A DNA stretch of 64,000 nucleotides from Cunninghamia lanceolata (GCA_027924645.1 BSBN01001807.1:12604001-12668000), one strand, 5' to 3'; positions 23,721-36,189 are shown, numbered from the stretch's first letter. Made by a program: numbers and translations. Notes: a model not told the origin generated them from the sequence alone.

Positions 23721-24838
23721 TGTTGGCAAGAGACATTGTGTGGCTTCATGAGTGTTGTCATTGATGGCAACAAAGTCCATCCCACACATCCGCAGCACAT
23801 AGTATGTCTATACCGAAAGTCAGATTGAAGAGTGTTTTGGTCTGGTGAACAAGAACAGAGCATGCAACAAGGTCTGACAATCAGGTCCGAATCTCTCAGA
23901 TGGTGTAACTCAGCAAGTTATGGACTTGGACAAGTCAAGAGGAGTACCATGACTACTACATTCCAGAGATTGAGCCTCCAGTGATGAATGAGTGAAAATA
24001 TATGAGCATCTAAGTGTTGGGTTCCTGACATGCAGAGTAGATTGAGGAAGAACTAATCGACAGAGCATCAGACTTTAATCTGGATGAGAAATTGACGATG
24101 ATCAAGCTATTTGAGGGATCGTACATGGTTGGCCAACATGATTGATGACTTCTATGTCTTTGTTTTTGATACGCATCACATATTAAGTATGGATTCAGCT
24201 GACAGATCAGTGTTTAGTAAATATCTTGAGTATTTTAGTTGCCGACTAAAAAGATGTTGAAATCCTTGATGCAGATATATATACCAGATTGATTTCAGTA
24301 TGAAGGTGTGTGTGTATTGATAAAGTGTGTGAGGAAAGGCAGAGAGCAGTGTGGAAGCAGCAATACAAGTTCGGTATGTGATAGAATGGCAGCACTAAAG
24401 CAGGGAAAGAATGAAGTGCATTAGATCAGTATATTGAGCCTAACCAGAACTGAACCTCAACATATGTGGATGCCTCTCTTTAGTTCAAACATCTGGTTAC
24501 CTTCTATAAACTTTATAGACAGTGAGTCTCTTGTAGGCAGTGTGCCTCTTGTGAGCAGTGTGCTTGGGCAGTGAGCCCTAATTGGCAAGTGCCATTTTGT
24601 ACTTCTTATTCTTTTAATAGAGAATACAATCTTGGGTTAGTCACCACGTGGTTTTTCCCTTAATAGGGTTTTCCATGTAAAAATCCTTGTGTTATGTGTG
24701 TTGATTTTATTTCTACTCTCATAATTATGTATGCTTATATGTTTTGATGCTGCACTATTGTTAAAGAAGAGAAGAAAGTTAAGATATTTAAGATAACTGA
24801 TTCACCCCCCCTCTCAGTTAGCTGCCTTGTTTCCAATA
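23721..24838 (+). mobile_element. Solo copia LTR S3
   Basis: The LTR starts TGTTGGCAAG and ends gtttccaata (terminal CA changed to TA). It is flanked by GTTTG at 23716-23720 and 24839-24843. The end contains gattcaccccccc...cagtt like the C1 LTR and has tandem gcagtgtgcc motifs near 24540. There is no internal region, so it is the product of LTR-LTR recombination. Length is 1,118 bp. It lies inside the gag region of T. Confidence 0.93.
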
Positions 24839-24843
24839 GTTTG

Positions 24844-25300
24844 GTCTTCTTTAGTGAAGAAATGAATTCTTTTGTGCGCTGCCATAGGAATGTCTTCATG
24901 TTGGGAAAGATTTAATGCACTCCCCCATCAAATGGAACAAAAAGATGGTTCCTAGGAGTAGTCATAGGAATCAAGGGTGACTAATTTAAAGTAGTGTAAG
25001 GGGAAGACTTACCAAATGGAGGTGTGGAATGTGTTCTCAATGAAACACTTGGAGTTTTCTGAATTGATCTCCCTCTCCTCCTAGGTGGTGATAGATGCAA
25101 GAATTCAAAAGATCAAGAACTCCCCCTAGTTTGCACTCTTCTCATAAGATTTTATCACTTAAATCTTCTTGAAAACAATGTATTGCAGCTACTAGAGTCA
25201 TTAGGTATGTTAAATATTACATCTAAAAGGTAGAAATTAATGAACACATACCATAGATTAGAAACAAATGGAAAAATAATGGACTATAATAGTTTAAATA
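24844..25300 (-). other. T leader and gag 5' part
   Basis: This stretch between the primer site and the S3 insertion is continuous with the gag sequence left of S3. Readable gag is short and broken. No other feature is seen. Confidence 0.5.
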
Positions 25301-25318
25301 GTCCCATCGTGCGTGCCA
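25301..25318 (-). other. Candidate primer binding site of T
   Basis: On the minus strand TGGCACGCACGATGGGAC lies eight bases after the LTR end (25327). It begins with TGG as a tRNA-complementary site must. The tRNA was not identified by me. Confidence 0.6.
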
Positions 25319-26670
25319 GAAACTATTGTCAAACTAAATTGCACCCTTGAGAGAGTGATAAGGTAACTCTCCCTTTAGTTGACATAATGGAAACAATCCT
25401 AGTCTATGGGTGACCTGTATGTTGGAGTGAATCTCCAAAGAGGGCTGGTTCCCCTAGTGTAACACCTAAAAAGTAGACTATCCTACTACTGTTTGCAAGG
25501 AAAAGGGTAGAAACTAATATAAAAATAAACTTTAAAATAGAAAAGGAGGTGACACATTAGATGTTTTGTGAGTTGCACTTGTTTAAACATACACAATTCT
25601 AACCAATAAGTCAACCACACCATACACAACTCAAAATTTGATATATTTTCCATAAGTGTTTCATAAGAAGGTTTAGAATCTATGACAACATTTAGAAGGA
25701 GTTAGAAATGTGTCTTAGGAATCTAAATGACAATTTCTCACAACTAAATCCTTGCACAAACTAGATAAGCACAAATTATGACATGCAAAATGTATATAAT
25801 TTTGCATAAAGGCAATGAAATTGAGACTACAAATCAAGGACAAAATAATATCATCACAAGATAAGATCAATCACTCTATTGTATCACATAATAAACAACT
25901 TTGAGAAGACAAAATAACTTATTTTATTGATAAAAAGGTACCAATAATCTAAGTATAAGTCTAAGAATGATCTTTTATTCTCTCAAATCAAGTTTGTTAC
26001 AATGCTTTTTCTTAGAAAAATTGGATTACCATGCTTTTTCTTGACAAAAACTAAGTTACAATACTTGACTCTACTTGCATGAATGATTAACTAACTATCC
26101 TAGGCATCCTTCTTTGCTTATCCAACATTAAGAGAGAATATATGACATATTATGAAGAGTTAATACAACTTTCTTGCCTTGAAGTTCTTGGTCAACCTCC
26201 TTAGGGGCACTTAATAGACTTATTCTTTGATTTTGCTCCTTAAAAAGCTCCATAACACATTTAGGAATGAAGTTCTTGTTGTTCTTCAACTAGATCCACT
26301 TTGCATGCTCCTCAAATGGCTCCTAGATGCTTGTAGATGCCTAAAACTACCTTTAGTGTCCTCGTAATTTCTCCAACTACCTTAACTCCTTTCCAACTCC
26401 ACCTTTCATGTTTATAGGGCATGTGGTATGAAGTTGAAACTAACCAGGACTCCTTGAGGGCGTGGGAGAACTTATAGGACCTGAAACTATCTCCAAACTT
26501 CTTATTTATGACATCTTTCATGTTTATTTTAGCCTCTTCTCTGCATTCTCATCACCTACAGGACCTATGACACATTCCTTGAGCTTGAATGTGTGATTAG
26601 AGTGATTGGGTATGCCTTTGGAACAACATTAAATCTTTTTCTCTCTCTACTATTTTGGAAAAAAAGAAAA

Positions 26671-26730
26671 CACAATGTGTATTTAAACTGGGCTAAAATA
26701 TACATTGCACATTTCAACCAAGCTGTAATC
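26671..26730. repeat. 30-bp tandem repeat, two copies, in T 5' LTR
   Basis: Two units at 26671-26700 and 26701-26730 correspond to the three units at 15108-15197 of the other LTR. Confidence 0.82.
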
Positions 26731-27034
26731 TAAGCCATTCTGAAGTCTTCTACCTCTCTAACCATGATGATGGCCTTATGGCCTCATTCCTGAGACATCT
26801 TCACCCTGTCAATGTCTTGCCAAGCGTTATCAATACCTTCAATAGGACTTAGACTCTAAACATCTCCTAGCTTCCTATATATAGATCTTTGTAGGTTTAT
26901 TCCTTGTAGGTCTCTATTATAGGACAACCCTTTGCATGACCCCTACCTCTTCTTGCAGACCTCTATCTCTTAAAGAACTGGTCTTATAAGCCATGAAACT
27001 ATGTATGCATCCTGCAATGTTTGATAGGTGTTTG

Positions 27035-27863
27035 TGATGTAGGAGCATCCAGTATGTAAGGGCAATCTTGCATCACCAAAAAGATGATGATTTTTTTTTC
27101 TTTTCAATTTTGGTATTTTCGAATACCCGATTGCTTAAATAATGATGTAGAACCTTCAATTTTTCCAACCTACTAAAAATAACAAACTACTATTTTTAGA
27201 AAGTTTGCATTTGAGTACGTATGAAAGCAGAAATTTACTCAAAGAGTTGGAATAGAAAAATATAACCTTTGGTGAAGGAATTGGCCAAAGATCACTTGTG
27301 GCCTAAAAGATATTAAAGTCTCCATTTCTTTAAAAACCCTGAAAAAAGTTTCAAAGTCAAATATGAGGCACTTAGAGGCTCTGTACAACCCTATAAATGG
27401 GTAGAATCTCTAGAGTAGATTCTAAGGGTGTAGAACACTTCACAATATTTTTAATGCATCAAACGGTTCATCAATCAGACACTCGAATCAAAAGTTATGG
27501 CTCCCAGAAGTTGACCTATTTTTGGATGGAGTTACAAATTTTGAAATTTTGGTTGGAAGGTGCCATAAAGGCTATTTATGACCATTCTTGGGAAATCCTT
27601 TGGGTAGTAGAGAAAGGGTGTAAAGTGGTGAGTTAGGAAAAGGAGGGAAAATAGAAACCCTATCAAATTTGAAGCTACAAAAGGAAGAAGGTTCCAGAAT
27701 CCAGAGGAAGGAAGCTGTAATTTGTTGTAGCCTGTTGAGGATTCATCCTCTAATTTGATTTCAATTTTTCTAATGTAATGCATTGTTCAGTTCAATAAAA
27801 GAACATTCCTATTTTTGTGTGTAACTTGTGTTATTGTGTGTTTTGGGTTTGACCCCCTCATCT
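27035..27863 (+). repeat. 5' LTR of G2
   Basis: The 829-bp LTR starts TGATGTAGGAGCATCC. It aligns with 32496-33330; the end reads cccctcatct here and cccctcacca in the 3' copy. The R region is marked by ttcaataaaagaacattcc near 27790 (AATAAA). Confidence 0.92.
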
Positions 27864-27865
27864 AG

Positions 27866-27876
27866 TGGTATCAGAG
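27866..27876 (+). other. Primer binding site of G2 (tRNA-iMet)
   Basis: TGGTATCAGAG begins two bases after the LTR and matches the complement of initiator methionine tRNA over eleven bases. Confidence 0.85.
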
Positions 27877-27963
27877 AAGGGTTCTTGAGTGTGTAGATAG
27901 ATCGCGGACCATGAAGTAGTTTTCACTAGGACTTAAGGTTGTGGGTTTGTTGTAAAGATCAAA

Positions 27964-29020
27964 ATGCCTCCACAAAGAAACCATGGTGGGAGAAATGCTT
28001 TGACAAAAGAGGGTTTTAGAGCCCTGCAAAGACAAATTGATGCATTGCAAGAGGATCTACGAAGAGGTTTTGAGCCAAGAATAAGAGAAGAAAGAAAAGA
28101 TGAAGATGAAGAAGAAGAACTATATGAGGAAGAACAAAATGCTCCATGAGATCTTGTGCAAGTTAGGTTATTGAAAGCCATTTCAAAGATTGGAAAGAGG
28201 CCTAGGATTGAATTTTCTACCTATTCTTGGGATTTGAATCTAGAAGAGCTTATTGATTGGATAAATTACATGGATGAATATTTTGAGTATGAAGATGTGC
28301 AGGATCCATAATGGGTGAAGTTTGCAAAAATGAAGTTGAAGGGCCATGCCAGTATTTGGTGGAAGGAGGTCTAGTTAGAGAGAAATGGAAGGGGACAAAG
28401 AAAGATTACTAGATGGGATCAGATGGTGGAAAAACTAAAGAAGCAATTCATTCCCGTGGACTATGAGCTGGAGTTGTTGAAGAAGCTGCAAGGATTGAAG
28501 CAAGGTAACAAGTCTGTTAAGGAGTATATAGAAGAGTTAAATAAGATTATTATCAAAGGCCAACAAGAAGAAGGTATCTCGTTACATTAATGGGTTGAGG
28601 CCAATTATTTAAGAGGAGCTGAGCCTAGTCAGAATAACCACCATAGAAGATGCATACCAATTTGCCCTGAAGGTGGAAGAGAAGCAAAATAAAAGATTTG
28701 AAAGCAAGGAAAGAGGAAGAGGTCATGGTAGAAGGAATGGTGGAATATCCTATGGAGGCCAAAATGAAGATCAAAAGAAAAGTGAAGAATTAGGCATCAG
28801 TCAAAATAAAAAAGGAAATAATGCCTACCACCCTCATGACCAAAATAATGGTGAGCAAAGAGGAAGAGGAAGAGGAAGACCTGGGAAAGGACCTAGAAGA
28901 AGAGGTTTCAAAGAAATCTATTTCCATTGTGGAGAAGAAGGAAATTGAGCCTACGAGTGTCCCCAACATCAAGGAAGGACAAATAGAATACCTGAAGGTA
29001 ATGCACGAGTTGTACATGTA
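27964..29020 (+). pseudogene. G2 gag
   Basis: The start is the ATG at 27964 (MPPQRNHGGRNALTKEGF), with a coiled region and a Glu-rich stretch to 28148. The retrotrans_gag core follows through in-frame stops: EELIDWINYMDEYFEYE, KLKGHASIWWKE, KKQFIPVDYE and KQGNKSVKEYIEELN. After a frameshift near 28560 the Arg/Gly-rich tail (GRGRGRPGKGPRRRG) leads to a zinc knuckle, FHCGEEGN*AYEC, at about 28920-28960. There the His is changed to Asn and the first Cys to Tyr. The stop after NAP at 28147 is TGA. Confidence 0.88.
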
Positions 29021-29089
29021 GATGAAGATGCATAGTCTGAGCATTCTAAAGATGTTGAAAGGGGAGAAACCCTAGTTGTTAGAAGAACC

Positions 29090-29520
29090 TTGTTAAACGG
29101 GGAGAAAGAACCAGATCAGAGGAAGAATTTATTCCACACAAGGTGCAAGTGTGAAGGTAAGTGTTGTGATATTATTATTGACAGTGGAAGCACTAATAAT
29201 CTTGTCTTAGAGGAGATGGTTAACCAGTTGAAGTTGACAAGGAGAAGGCATCCACATCCATATCAGATTGCATAGTTGTAGAAGGACCATAGAGCTTTGG
29301 TCAATGAGTAGTGTTTAGTCAAGTTCAAGATTGGAGACTACCATGATGAGGTTCCGCGTGACATCATACCGATGGATGCATGTCATATGCTATTGGGAAG
29401 GCTGTGGCAATATGATAGGTGTGTTGTCCATGATGGCCATACAAACACCTATTCCTTGACAAAGGATGGAGTTCATCATAAGTTGAAGCCCTTGAAGGAG
29501 GTTGAATAAAAGGTATGTAG
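29090..29520 (+). pseudogene. G2 aspartic protease
   Basis: IIIDSGSTNNLV has its catalytic Asp codon at 29180-29182, and the rest of the motif is intact. It is followed by IGDYHDEVPRDIIPMDACHMLLGRLWQYDR, the second conserved block of gypsy proteases. Several TAG codons interrupt it. It is joined to Gag without spacing, as usual for these elements. Confidence 0.85.
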
Positions 29521-29639
29521 TACTACCAAAATTTGCTTGGTAGATGGTAGGAAATTTTTAGATAGTATGAAGCACGAGCGTCATTGCTTTATGTTGATTC
29601 CTAAGATCATCTAGGAGAAATGTGATTATGTACCAACAA

Positions 29640-30540
29640 AAGTCTTAGATATGTTGGAAGAATTTTAGGACATTTTCTCTAATAATGTACCAGAAGGTTT
29701 ACCACTGGTGAGGAAGATAAGTCACCAAATGGATTTGATATCAGGAGCTAGTTTGCCAAATAAGACAACTCATAGAATGAATTTGCAGAGAATGAAGAGC
29801 TGAACAAACAAGTTCATGAGCTATTAAGGAAAGGACTGATAAGGGGAGCCTAAGTCCATGTGCGGTACCTATAGTAATAGCACCAAAGAAAGATGGAGAG
29901 TGGAGGATGTGTATAGATTCTTGAGCCATAAACTAAATTACAATCAAGTACAAATTTCCATTGCCAAGGATGGATGATATTATGGATTTCTTGAGTGGAA
30001 CCAAGTACTTTACAAAGATTGATCTAAAGATTGGATATCACCAGATTTGAATCAAAGGAGATGAATGGAAGACAACCTTCAAGAATTAGGAGGGCCTGTA
30101 TGAATGGTTAGTAATGCCATTTGGTCACACCAATGCACCAAGCACATTTATGTAGCTCATGAACGAGGTACTAAAAGAGTTTTTGGGTAACTTTGTTATT
30201 GTTTATTTAGATGATATTTTGATTTTCAGTAAGACTTTGGAGGAGCACTTGATGCATGTTTGAAAAGTTTTTGAGAAGTTGAGGTAAGAAACTTTGATGA
30301 TTAATCTGAAGAAATGTAGTTTTGTGAAGAAGTTGGTGTACCTGTGATTTATTATCTCAACTAAGGGTCTTAAAATGGATCTAGATAAGGTGAGGGCTAT
30401 CATTGAATGGCCTACTCCAAGGAGTGTTACAGAGGTACAATCTTTTCATGGTTTGAAAAGTTTTTATAGAAAATTTGTTAAGAATTTTAGTAGGCTTTTT
30501 GCACCCCTAACTGAGACAATGAGAGGGGATAGAAAATAGT
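29640..30540 (+). pseudogene. G2 reverse transcriptase
   Basis: The domain opens with the usual lead-in LEEF*DIFSNNVPEGLPL. It continues through [63 protein letters not shown] and the catalytic [11 protein letters not shown] (YLDD at 30204-30215, intact). The connection ISTKGLKMDLDKVRAI leads to RNase H. The frame is broken near 29780 and carries many stops at Gln positions. Confidence 0.92.
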
Positions 30541-30990
30541 TTAAATGTACTACATGAGTAGCCAAGAGTTTTAATAAATCGAATAAAAAATTCATAGAGA
30601 AACCTATTTTGGCACTTCCTAATTTCAATAAAGTATTTCAGGTAGATTGCGATGCTAGTGGCAGTGCTATAGGATCTATTTTGAATCAAGAAGGTAATCC
30701 CATTGCCTATTTCAGTGAGAAGCTTGATGATGCCAAAATAAAGTATTTTGTTTATGATCAAGAGTTTTATACTATAATTTAGGCTTCAAAGAAATAGAGA
30801 CATTATTTGTTTCTGAAAGAGTTTGTTTTATATACTAATGATTAGGCTTTATAGTATCTTAATAGTTAAGGAAAGTTAAATTAGAGGCACTTAAAATAGG
30901 TTGAGTTTTTGCAAAGTTATACTTTTGTTTTGAAGCATAGGAATGGAAGGTCAAATAGAGTTGTAGATGCCTTAAGTAGAAGGCTAAATT
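30541..30990 (+). pseudogene. G2 RNase H
   Basis: FQVDCDASGSAIGSILNQEGNPIAYFSEKL is the standard gypsy RNase H opening, with the DAS motif intact. YDQEFYTII, TND*ALQYL and RSNRVVDALSRR follow in order. The domain is complete but interrupted by about eight stops. Confidence 0.88.
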
Positions 30991-30999
30991 TGTTGACAT

Positions 31000-32240
31000 A
31001 AATGAAGATAGAGGTCATTGGGTTCAATGAACTGAAGAATTTGTACCTTGAAGATCCAGACTTTACAGAGGCTTGAAAAGCTTGTTTGGAGCATGTGACC
31101 TTGGATAGGATGCGATGGTTGTATTACATAATCCAAGATGGTATGTTGTTCAGAGGAAGCTAGTTGTGCATTCCAAGGAGTTCCATGAGAGAGAACCTGA
31201 TGAAGGAGAAACATAGTGGAGGGTTGGCAGGACACTTTGGTTGAGATAAGACCATTTCTCTTGTTAGTGAGAATTATTACTGGCCACAGTTGCACCAGGA
31301 TGTGAAGAAATTTGTGCAAAGTTGCAGAGTATGCCAGATGGCCAAAGGAGTGAGTTAGAATACTGTGCTATATTAGCCATTACCTTTACCAGAGGGGCTA
31401 GTGGAGGATATCAACATGGACTTTGTTCTTGGTTTACCAAGGACATAGAGAAGGCATGATTCAATATTTGTGGTGGTTGACAGATTTTCAAATATGACAC
31501 ATTTCATTTTGTATCAGAAAACCAATGATGCTGTTCACATTGCAGAGTTTTTTTTAGAGAGGTGGTTAGACTACATGGTCTACCAAGGAGTATAGTTTCA
31601 GATAGAGCTACCAAGTTTGTTGGGTATTTATAGAGGACCTCATGGAAGAAGTTGAAGACTAAATTGAAGTTCAGTTTTGCACATCATTCGCAAACTGATG
31701 GACATACAGAGGTAGTGAATCAAAGTTTGGGCAACCTACTGAGATGCTTAGTAGGAGATAAGCCCAAGGGATGGAATTTGATATTACCACAAGTGGAGTT
31801 CGCATATAATAATTCTATCAATAGGAGTACTGGTAAATCCCCATTCCAAATTATATATGGGAGTAGTATGAGAAATGCTTTTGAGCTGAGAAAGATAGAC
31901 AGAAGAGAGATGAGTAGTGCCGAGGCTGAAGACTTTGTAGAGCACTTAAATAGCTTGCAAGAAGAGGTATGGCAACACATTAATAAAATGAATTCTTAGT
32001 ACAAGGATAAGGTAGATTAGAAGTGAAAGTTTAAGGAATTCAAGGTTGGTGATGAAGTCATGGTTCACCTAAGGAGAGAGGTTCCCAATGGGGACATGTA
32101 ATAAGTTGAAGATGAAGAAATTTGGAACATGCAGGATCCTAAAAAACACGATTCAAAAAATGTATATGAGGTAGAGCTGCCAAATGGAATCAACATTTCC
32201 CTTGTGTTCAACATTGTTGATTTAACAGAGTATCATGAAG
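31000..32240 (+). pseudogene. G2 integrase
   Basis: The H2C2 zinc finger reads KHSGGLAGHFG, NYYWPQLHQDV and CRVCQMAKG. The core has [22 protein letters not shown] (first Asp), a frameshifted second motif near 31595, and an open segment at 31652-31999. That segment has HSQTDGHTEVVNQSLGNLLRC (catalytic Glu present) and FAYNNSINRSTGKSPF. The C-terminus has VGDEVMVHLRRE and ISLVFNIVDLTEYHEG. No chromodomain motif is evident after it. Confidence 0.9.
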
Positions 32241-32495
32241 GTGGCACACAGGATGGACCAACATGAGAACAATGGAGTATCTTGGCATCTACTTCAAAGG
32301 AGGAGATATAAGAAATCCTGGAAAGCCATGTGGGAAGAAGTACCCGGAACAGGTAATATGAAGAATATCTGGTTAAGTAGAAAGGAAGGCGTATCAAAGA
32401 TTCATCTTGGTTATCTAAGGTAGAGGTTGATCATTTGGGTTTTCCTTGAACACTTGAGATGTGATAAGGTCACTTCTCAAATTACCTTGGGTGTC
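32241..32495 (+). other. G2 3' untranslated region
   Basis: This is short noncoding sequence between integrase and the 3' LTR. No standard polypurine tract is visible directly before 32496 (ttgggtgtc). A 62-codon open stretch at 32235-32423 is an integrase-end shadow. Confidence 0.5.
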
Positions 32496-33330
32496 TGATG
32501 TAGGAGCATCCAGTAATGTAAGGGCAATCTTGCATCACCCAAAAAAATGATGATTTTGTTTTCTATTCTTTTAATTTTGGTATTTTTGGATACCCATTTG
32601 CTTGAATAATGATGTAGAACCTTCAATTTTTCTAACCTACTAAAAATAGTAAATTGCTATTTTTAGAAAGTTTGCATTTAAGCACATATGGAAGTGAAAA
32701 TTTACTCAAAGCTTCAGAATTGAAAAATATAACCTTTGGTGAAGGAATTGGCCAAAGATCACTTGTGGGCTGAAAGATATTAAAGTTTGTGTTTCTTTAA
32801 AAACACTGAAAAAGTTTTAAAGTTAAATATGAGGCACTTAGAGGCCCCGTATGACCCCAAAATGGGTAGAATCAACAACATAGATTCTAAGGGCATAGAG
32901 AATTTCATGAGATTTCCAACACATCAAACGGTTCATCAATCAGACACTCGGATCAAAAGTTATGGCTCCTGGAAGTTGACCTATTTTTGGAGGGAGTTAC
33001 AAATATTTGAAATTTTGGTTGGAAGGTGCCAAAAAGTCTATTTATGACCATTTTTGGGAAGTCCTTTGGGTAGTAGAGAAAGGGGAGAAAGTGGTGAGTC
33101 AGGAAAAGTAGGGAAAATAAAAACCCTATCAGATTTGAAGCTATAGAAGGAAGAAGTTTCTAGAATCTAGAGGAAGGAAGCTATAATGTGTTGCAACCTG
33201 TTGAGAATTCATCCTTTGATTTGATTCCAGCTTCTGTAATGTAATATGTTGTTTGGTTCAATAAAAGAACATTCCTATTTTCTATGTGCAATCTGTGTTA
33301 TTGTGTGTTCTAGGTTTGACCCCCTCACCA
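32496..33330 (+). repeat. 3' LTR of G2
   Basis: The 835-bp LTR starts TGATGTAGGAGCATCC and ends cccctcacca. The TSD GTTTG follows at 33331-33335. Confidence 0.93.
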
Positions 33331-34820
33331 GTTTGACATGTGTTCAAGGTAGGGGTGCAAGGTGAAGATTCATTCTCTCTTAGGTATCCTCTTCATCAAT
33401 TTGAAATCTCCCTAAACTGATAACACAAGGCTATAAAATCTTAGGGGTTGTGGCTCTTGATACTAAATGCTAAACAATTATTTCATAGTTCTATAACTTT
33501 GTATAGACTCCATTTATACTTGAAAACTGTTTTGATAACCCACTATGACCTTGGAGATATCTCAAGATAGTGGTACATTGTCCACATATGTCTCTGCATA
33601 CAACATCTCTATCCATCCAATGTCTTAGATCACAATATTTAGATATCTCTATCCTGCATGGCCTTTGTGTTCTTTTATGACCGTTTCTTAAGTTGTCTCA
33701 GTCCCTTTTCACTGTGAAAATCTCTTCTCACTGTGTAGATCTCTTTCTAGACCTCTTTTACAACTGTCCCTATAGATCATTGCCCATTGACCTCTATCAA
33801 CATTGTATTAACTGATCTCAATTCCATTGTCTTGTATCACTTGCATACTGTCTATAACCCCTGCATGTCTTCTTTGTCAAACCTTGCATATGTCTTTGTA
33901 TATCTCTATCTTTTCTTATCAGGTCTCTATTGTTCCATACAAAAAACAATGTTTATTATAGGTCTTTTTTATATATACATCAAATGTATGTCAAGATATG
34001 AACCCCTTCATGTGTGTAAAATAGTCCCTTCTATGCTCACTTTACTCATTGTTTTCACATTGTTTGCATTGTGGAAACCTTCATCAATCTTCTACAAGGT
34101 TTCTTAGCTCGGTATATCCTTTGATAGCATTTGGAGGGTCCTTAACTATTGTGACAGTCTACTTAACCTCTAATTCAAGACTCTTGATGTTTGAATGATC
34201 ATTTAAAGCTTATTCAATGGTCTTCAACACATACAAACTTGTAACCTATTGCAGATTTTGTGAACAAGAGAATGATTCATATATTGAACCTTCATACAAT
34301 CAAAAAACCTACACTCAATATTTTCAAAACCACATCATAAAATGAGCAGACCACTAGGTTATTACTTCTTTTGATCTTCACATGTTCTCTACTCTTCGGT
34401 CTAAGATCTTCATTGTGTGAAGGCACCTCCACCATGCCAGAAACTCGCAACACATGAAACCCTAAAGGAAATGACCCTAAAACATGAAACCAAACAACCC
34501 TAACCTAACCTGAGGAATTTGAGTTTGTCTACAAAAACCATGACCATGTTTAAAAAAAATTCTCTCCAAACATATATACAAGGGTTTTTTGGAGGTTTTA
34601 ATGTTTTAAAACATGAGGAACCTTCCACTTTTTTTGACCTTTTGACTTATAAAACATGTCATTTTACATGATTAATGATTCTTTTGATACTTTAAAACAT
34701 TACAACCATTGGTTTTACATTGTTAAAGGTGTTTAAACCCTTAAAGGATTGATTTATTACCTTGTAAACAAGCATTAAAACCTCTAAACCATGACTTGAG
34801 ATTTATTGACACTTCCAAGA

Positions 34821-36131
34821 TGTCATGTCCTATTTCTAATAAATTTACCTTGGTGAGATTATTATCCCATTCCTACTTTCCCATGGGCTGATGTAAATCA
34901 TAAGGGAAAATATTTTATTTAATATTTTAATTGTAATCCCACGAATTGGGGATTTATTATTTTCAAGAGAAATTAAATATTAAATCTTATTATTTTATTG
35001 CACAAGTGGGGACATGGGGTTTAATGAGGTGTAATTATAACTCCCAAGAGTTAATTTAGGAGATTTTATGATGGTTATGATAGATTCTATGACAAGTTCC
35101 TAAAAATAACTGATTTTATGACAACTTGTAAGAGGGGAGTTATTATTTACTTTTAGCCAGGAATTTTGCAACGGTTATGACAAGTGAGCATCATTTGAGG
35201 GAATTTATGGGAAATATAATTATTTTAATTTATTTTCTAATAGGGGGGTGTTTGGATTTGGGGCTATTATAAATATGCAAGTATTTTTTCTAAAGGACTT
35301 TTTGATCATTTTACAACATAATTTTTTGAATTTGAGCACTTTTGCTTGGTTCTCCTTTAGTGGACGAAAATCCATTGGAGGTATAAAATTATGGATGAAA
35401 AGGTGAATAATGGATGAAAACCCTTTGTTCACATAGAGCAATTCCATCTAGGGATTGTATTGGAGTTGAAGGTATTGGTAGATTTCGGCAATTTTCCATT
35501 GTTTGTCTTACAGGTTGTGTTTGTTGCAATTTGGTGATTTCCAGTGTATTGTTCAATGTTTCTATTGTGTTGTGAGGTGTTTTTTTGTTATTTTTTTGTT
35601 CCAAACATTCTCCAGGTGCTAGAGATCATATCATTTCTATTTGGGTAGTGTTGGGTGTGATTTTGGTCGTTTCCCATGTAGTTTGTTTGCGGGTTTTAGA
35701 GTTGCATATTTGTGATACCAGTTTGTTGTAGGTGTTTTTTCTATTGTGTGGAAATTTGTTCTATTGTATTATTAGTTTGGATCGGTTCCAAAAGTTGCAG
35801 GGTTTGTTTATGTAGTTTGGAGAAGCTTGGTAATGTATGGTTGAAATATGCAGTGTGTATTTCACTGTTTTTATGTAAAATGTGTAGTTGATGTCTCATA
35901 TTTTTATTGTCTGTTGTTGTTGGTATTTTGACTATAATAACAGTCTAATATATTGTAAAAATCAGAAAAATATCAAATATACTTGTTGTATAAGTTTTTG
36001 GTGCATTCAACGTGTTTCCGGTGTTAACTAGTTTGCTAGTCTATGTGGAATTTGTGTAATATTTTAGGAGTTGGTGGAACATAATTTTCAGATCTAAATT
36101 TTAATTGAAATATTTTAGTTGGGGAATTACA
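34821..36131 (+). repeat. 5' LTR of G3
   Basis: It starts TGTCATGTCC and ends ttggggaattaca, immediately before a tRNA-iMet-like site. Length is 1,311 bp. It has a candidate TATA region and T-rich U3. No partner copy is in the window, so the boundaries rest on the TG/CA ends and the primer site. Confidence 0.72.
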
Positions 36132-36132
36132 G

Positions 36133-36144
36133 TGATATCAGAGC
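36133..36144 (+). other. Primer binding site of G3
   Basis: TGATATCAGAGC is one base after the LTR and matches the tRNA-iMet complement except for one G-to-A change. Confidence 0.75.
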
Positions 36145-36189
36145 TATGATATTTTCACCCTATAGGGTACATTGAATTGTTTATCATGG

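Larger units (their letters stand above)
27035..33330 (+). mobile_element. Full-length Ty3/gypsy element G2 (chromovirus-like)
   Basis: The element has LTRs at 27035-27863 and 32496-33330 and is flanked by GTTTG at 27030-27034 and 33331-33335. The uninterrupted target is visible in the other T LTR near 15505-15520 (gataggtgtttgacatg). Gag, protease, reverse transcriptase, RNase H and integrase follow in gypsy order. The coding region has dozens of stops, mostly TAG and TAA, and several frameshifts. The pol resembles plant gypsy elements of the chromovirus side. I do not see a clear chromodomain at the end. Confidence 0.95.
1866..34817 (-). mobile_element. Ty3/gypsy element T (Tat-like), nested host
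   Basis: Two long homologous blocks bound this element: 1866-2123 plus 14049-18000 on the left, and 25327-34817 on the right. They match each other almost base by base over long stretches, and both end tgttaaac or tgtcaaac on the left and gacacttcca on the right. Between them, on the minus strand, lie gag, a second RNase H, reverse transcriptase, RNase H and integrase, so the right block is the 5' LTR and the left block the 3' LTR. The element is interrupted by C2, S3 and G2. I could not find a clean TSD for T itself: its left flank is at 1861-1865, and its right flank was split by G3 three bases after its end. Confidence 0.85.
25327..34817 (-). repeat. 5' LTR of gypsy T, split by gypsy G2
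   Basis: The LTR is 25327-27034 plus 33336-34817, about 3.2 kb without G2. It matches 1866-2123 plus 14049-18000 closely. It lacks about 1 kb present in the other LTR: at 33378 it jumps from cattctctc straight to ttaggtatcc. No gene is present. Confidence 0.85.

Noticed and set aside
27933..28181. Ser-rich minus-strand open stretch
   Set aside because: Antisense of the Glu-rich part of G2 gag.
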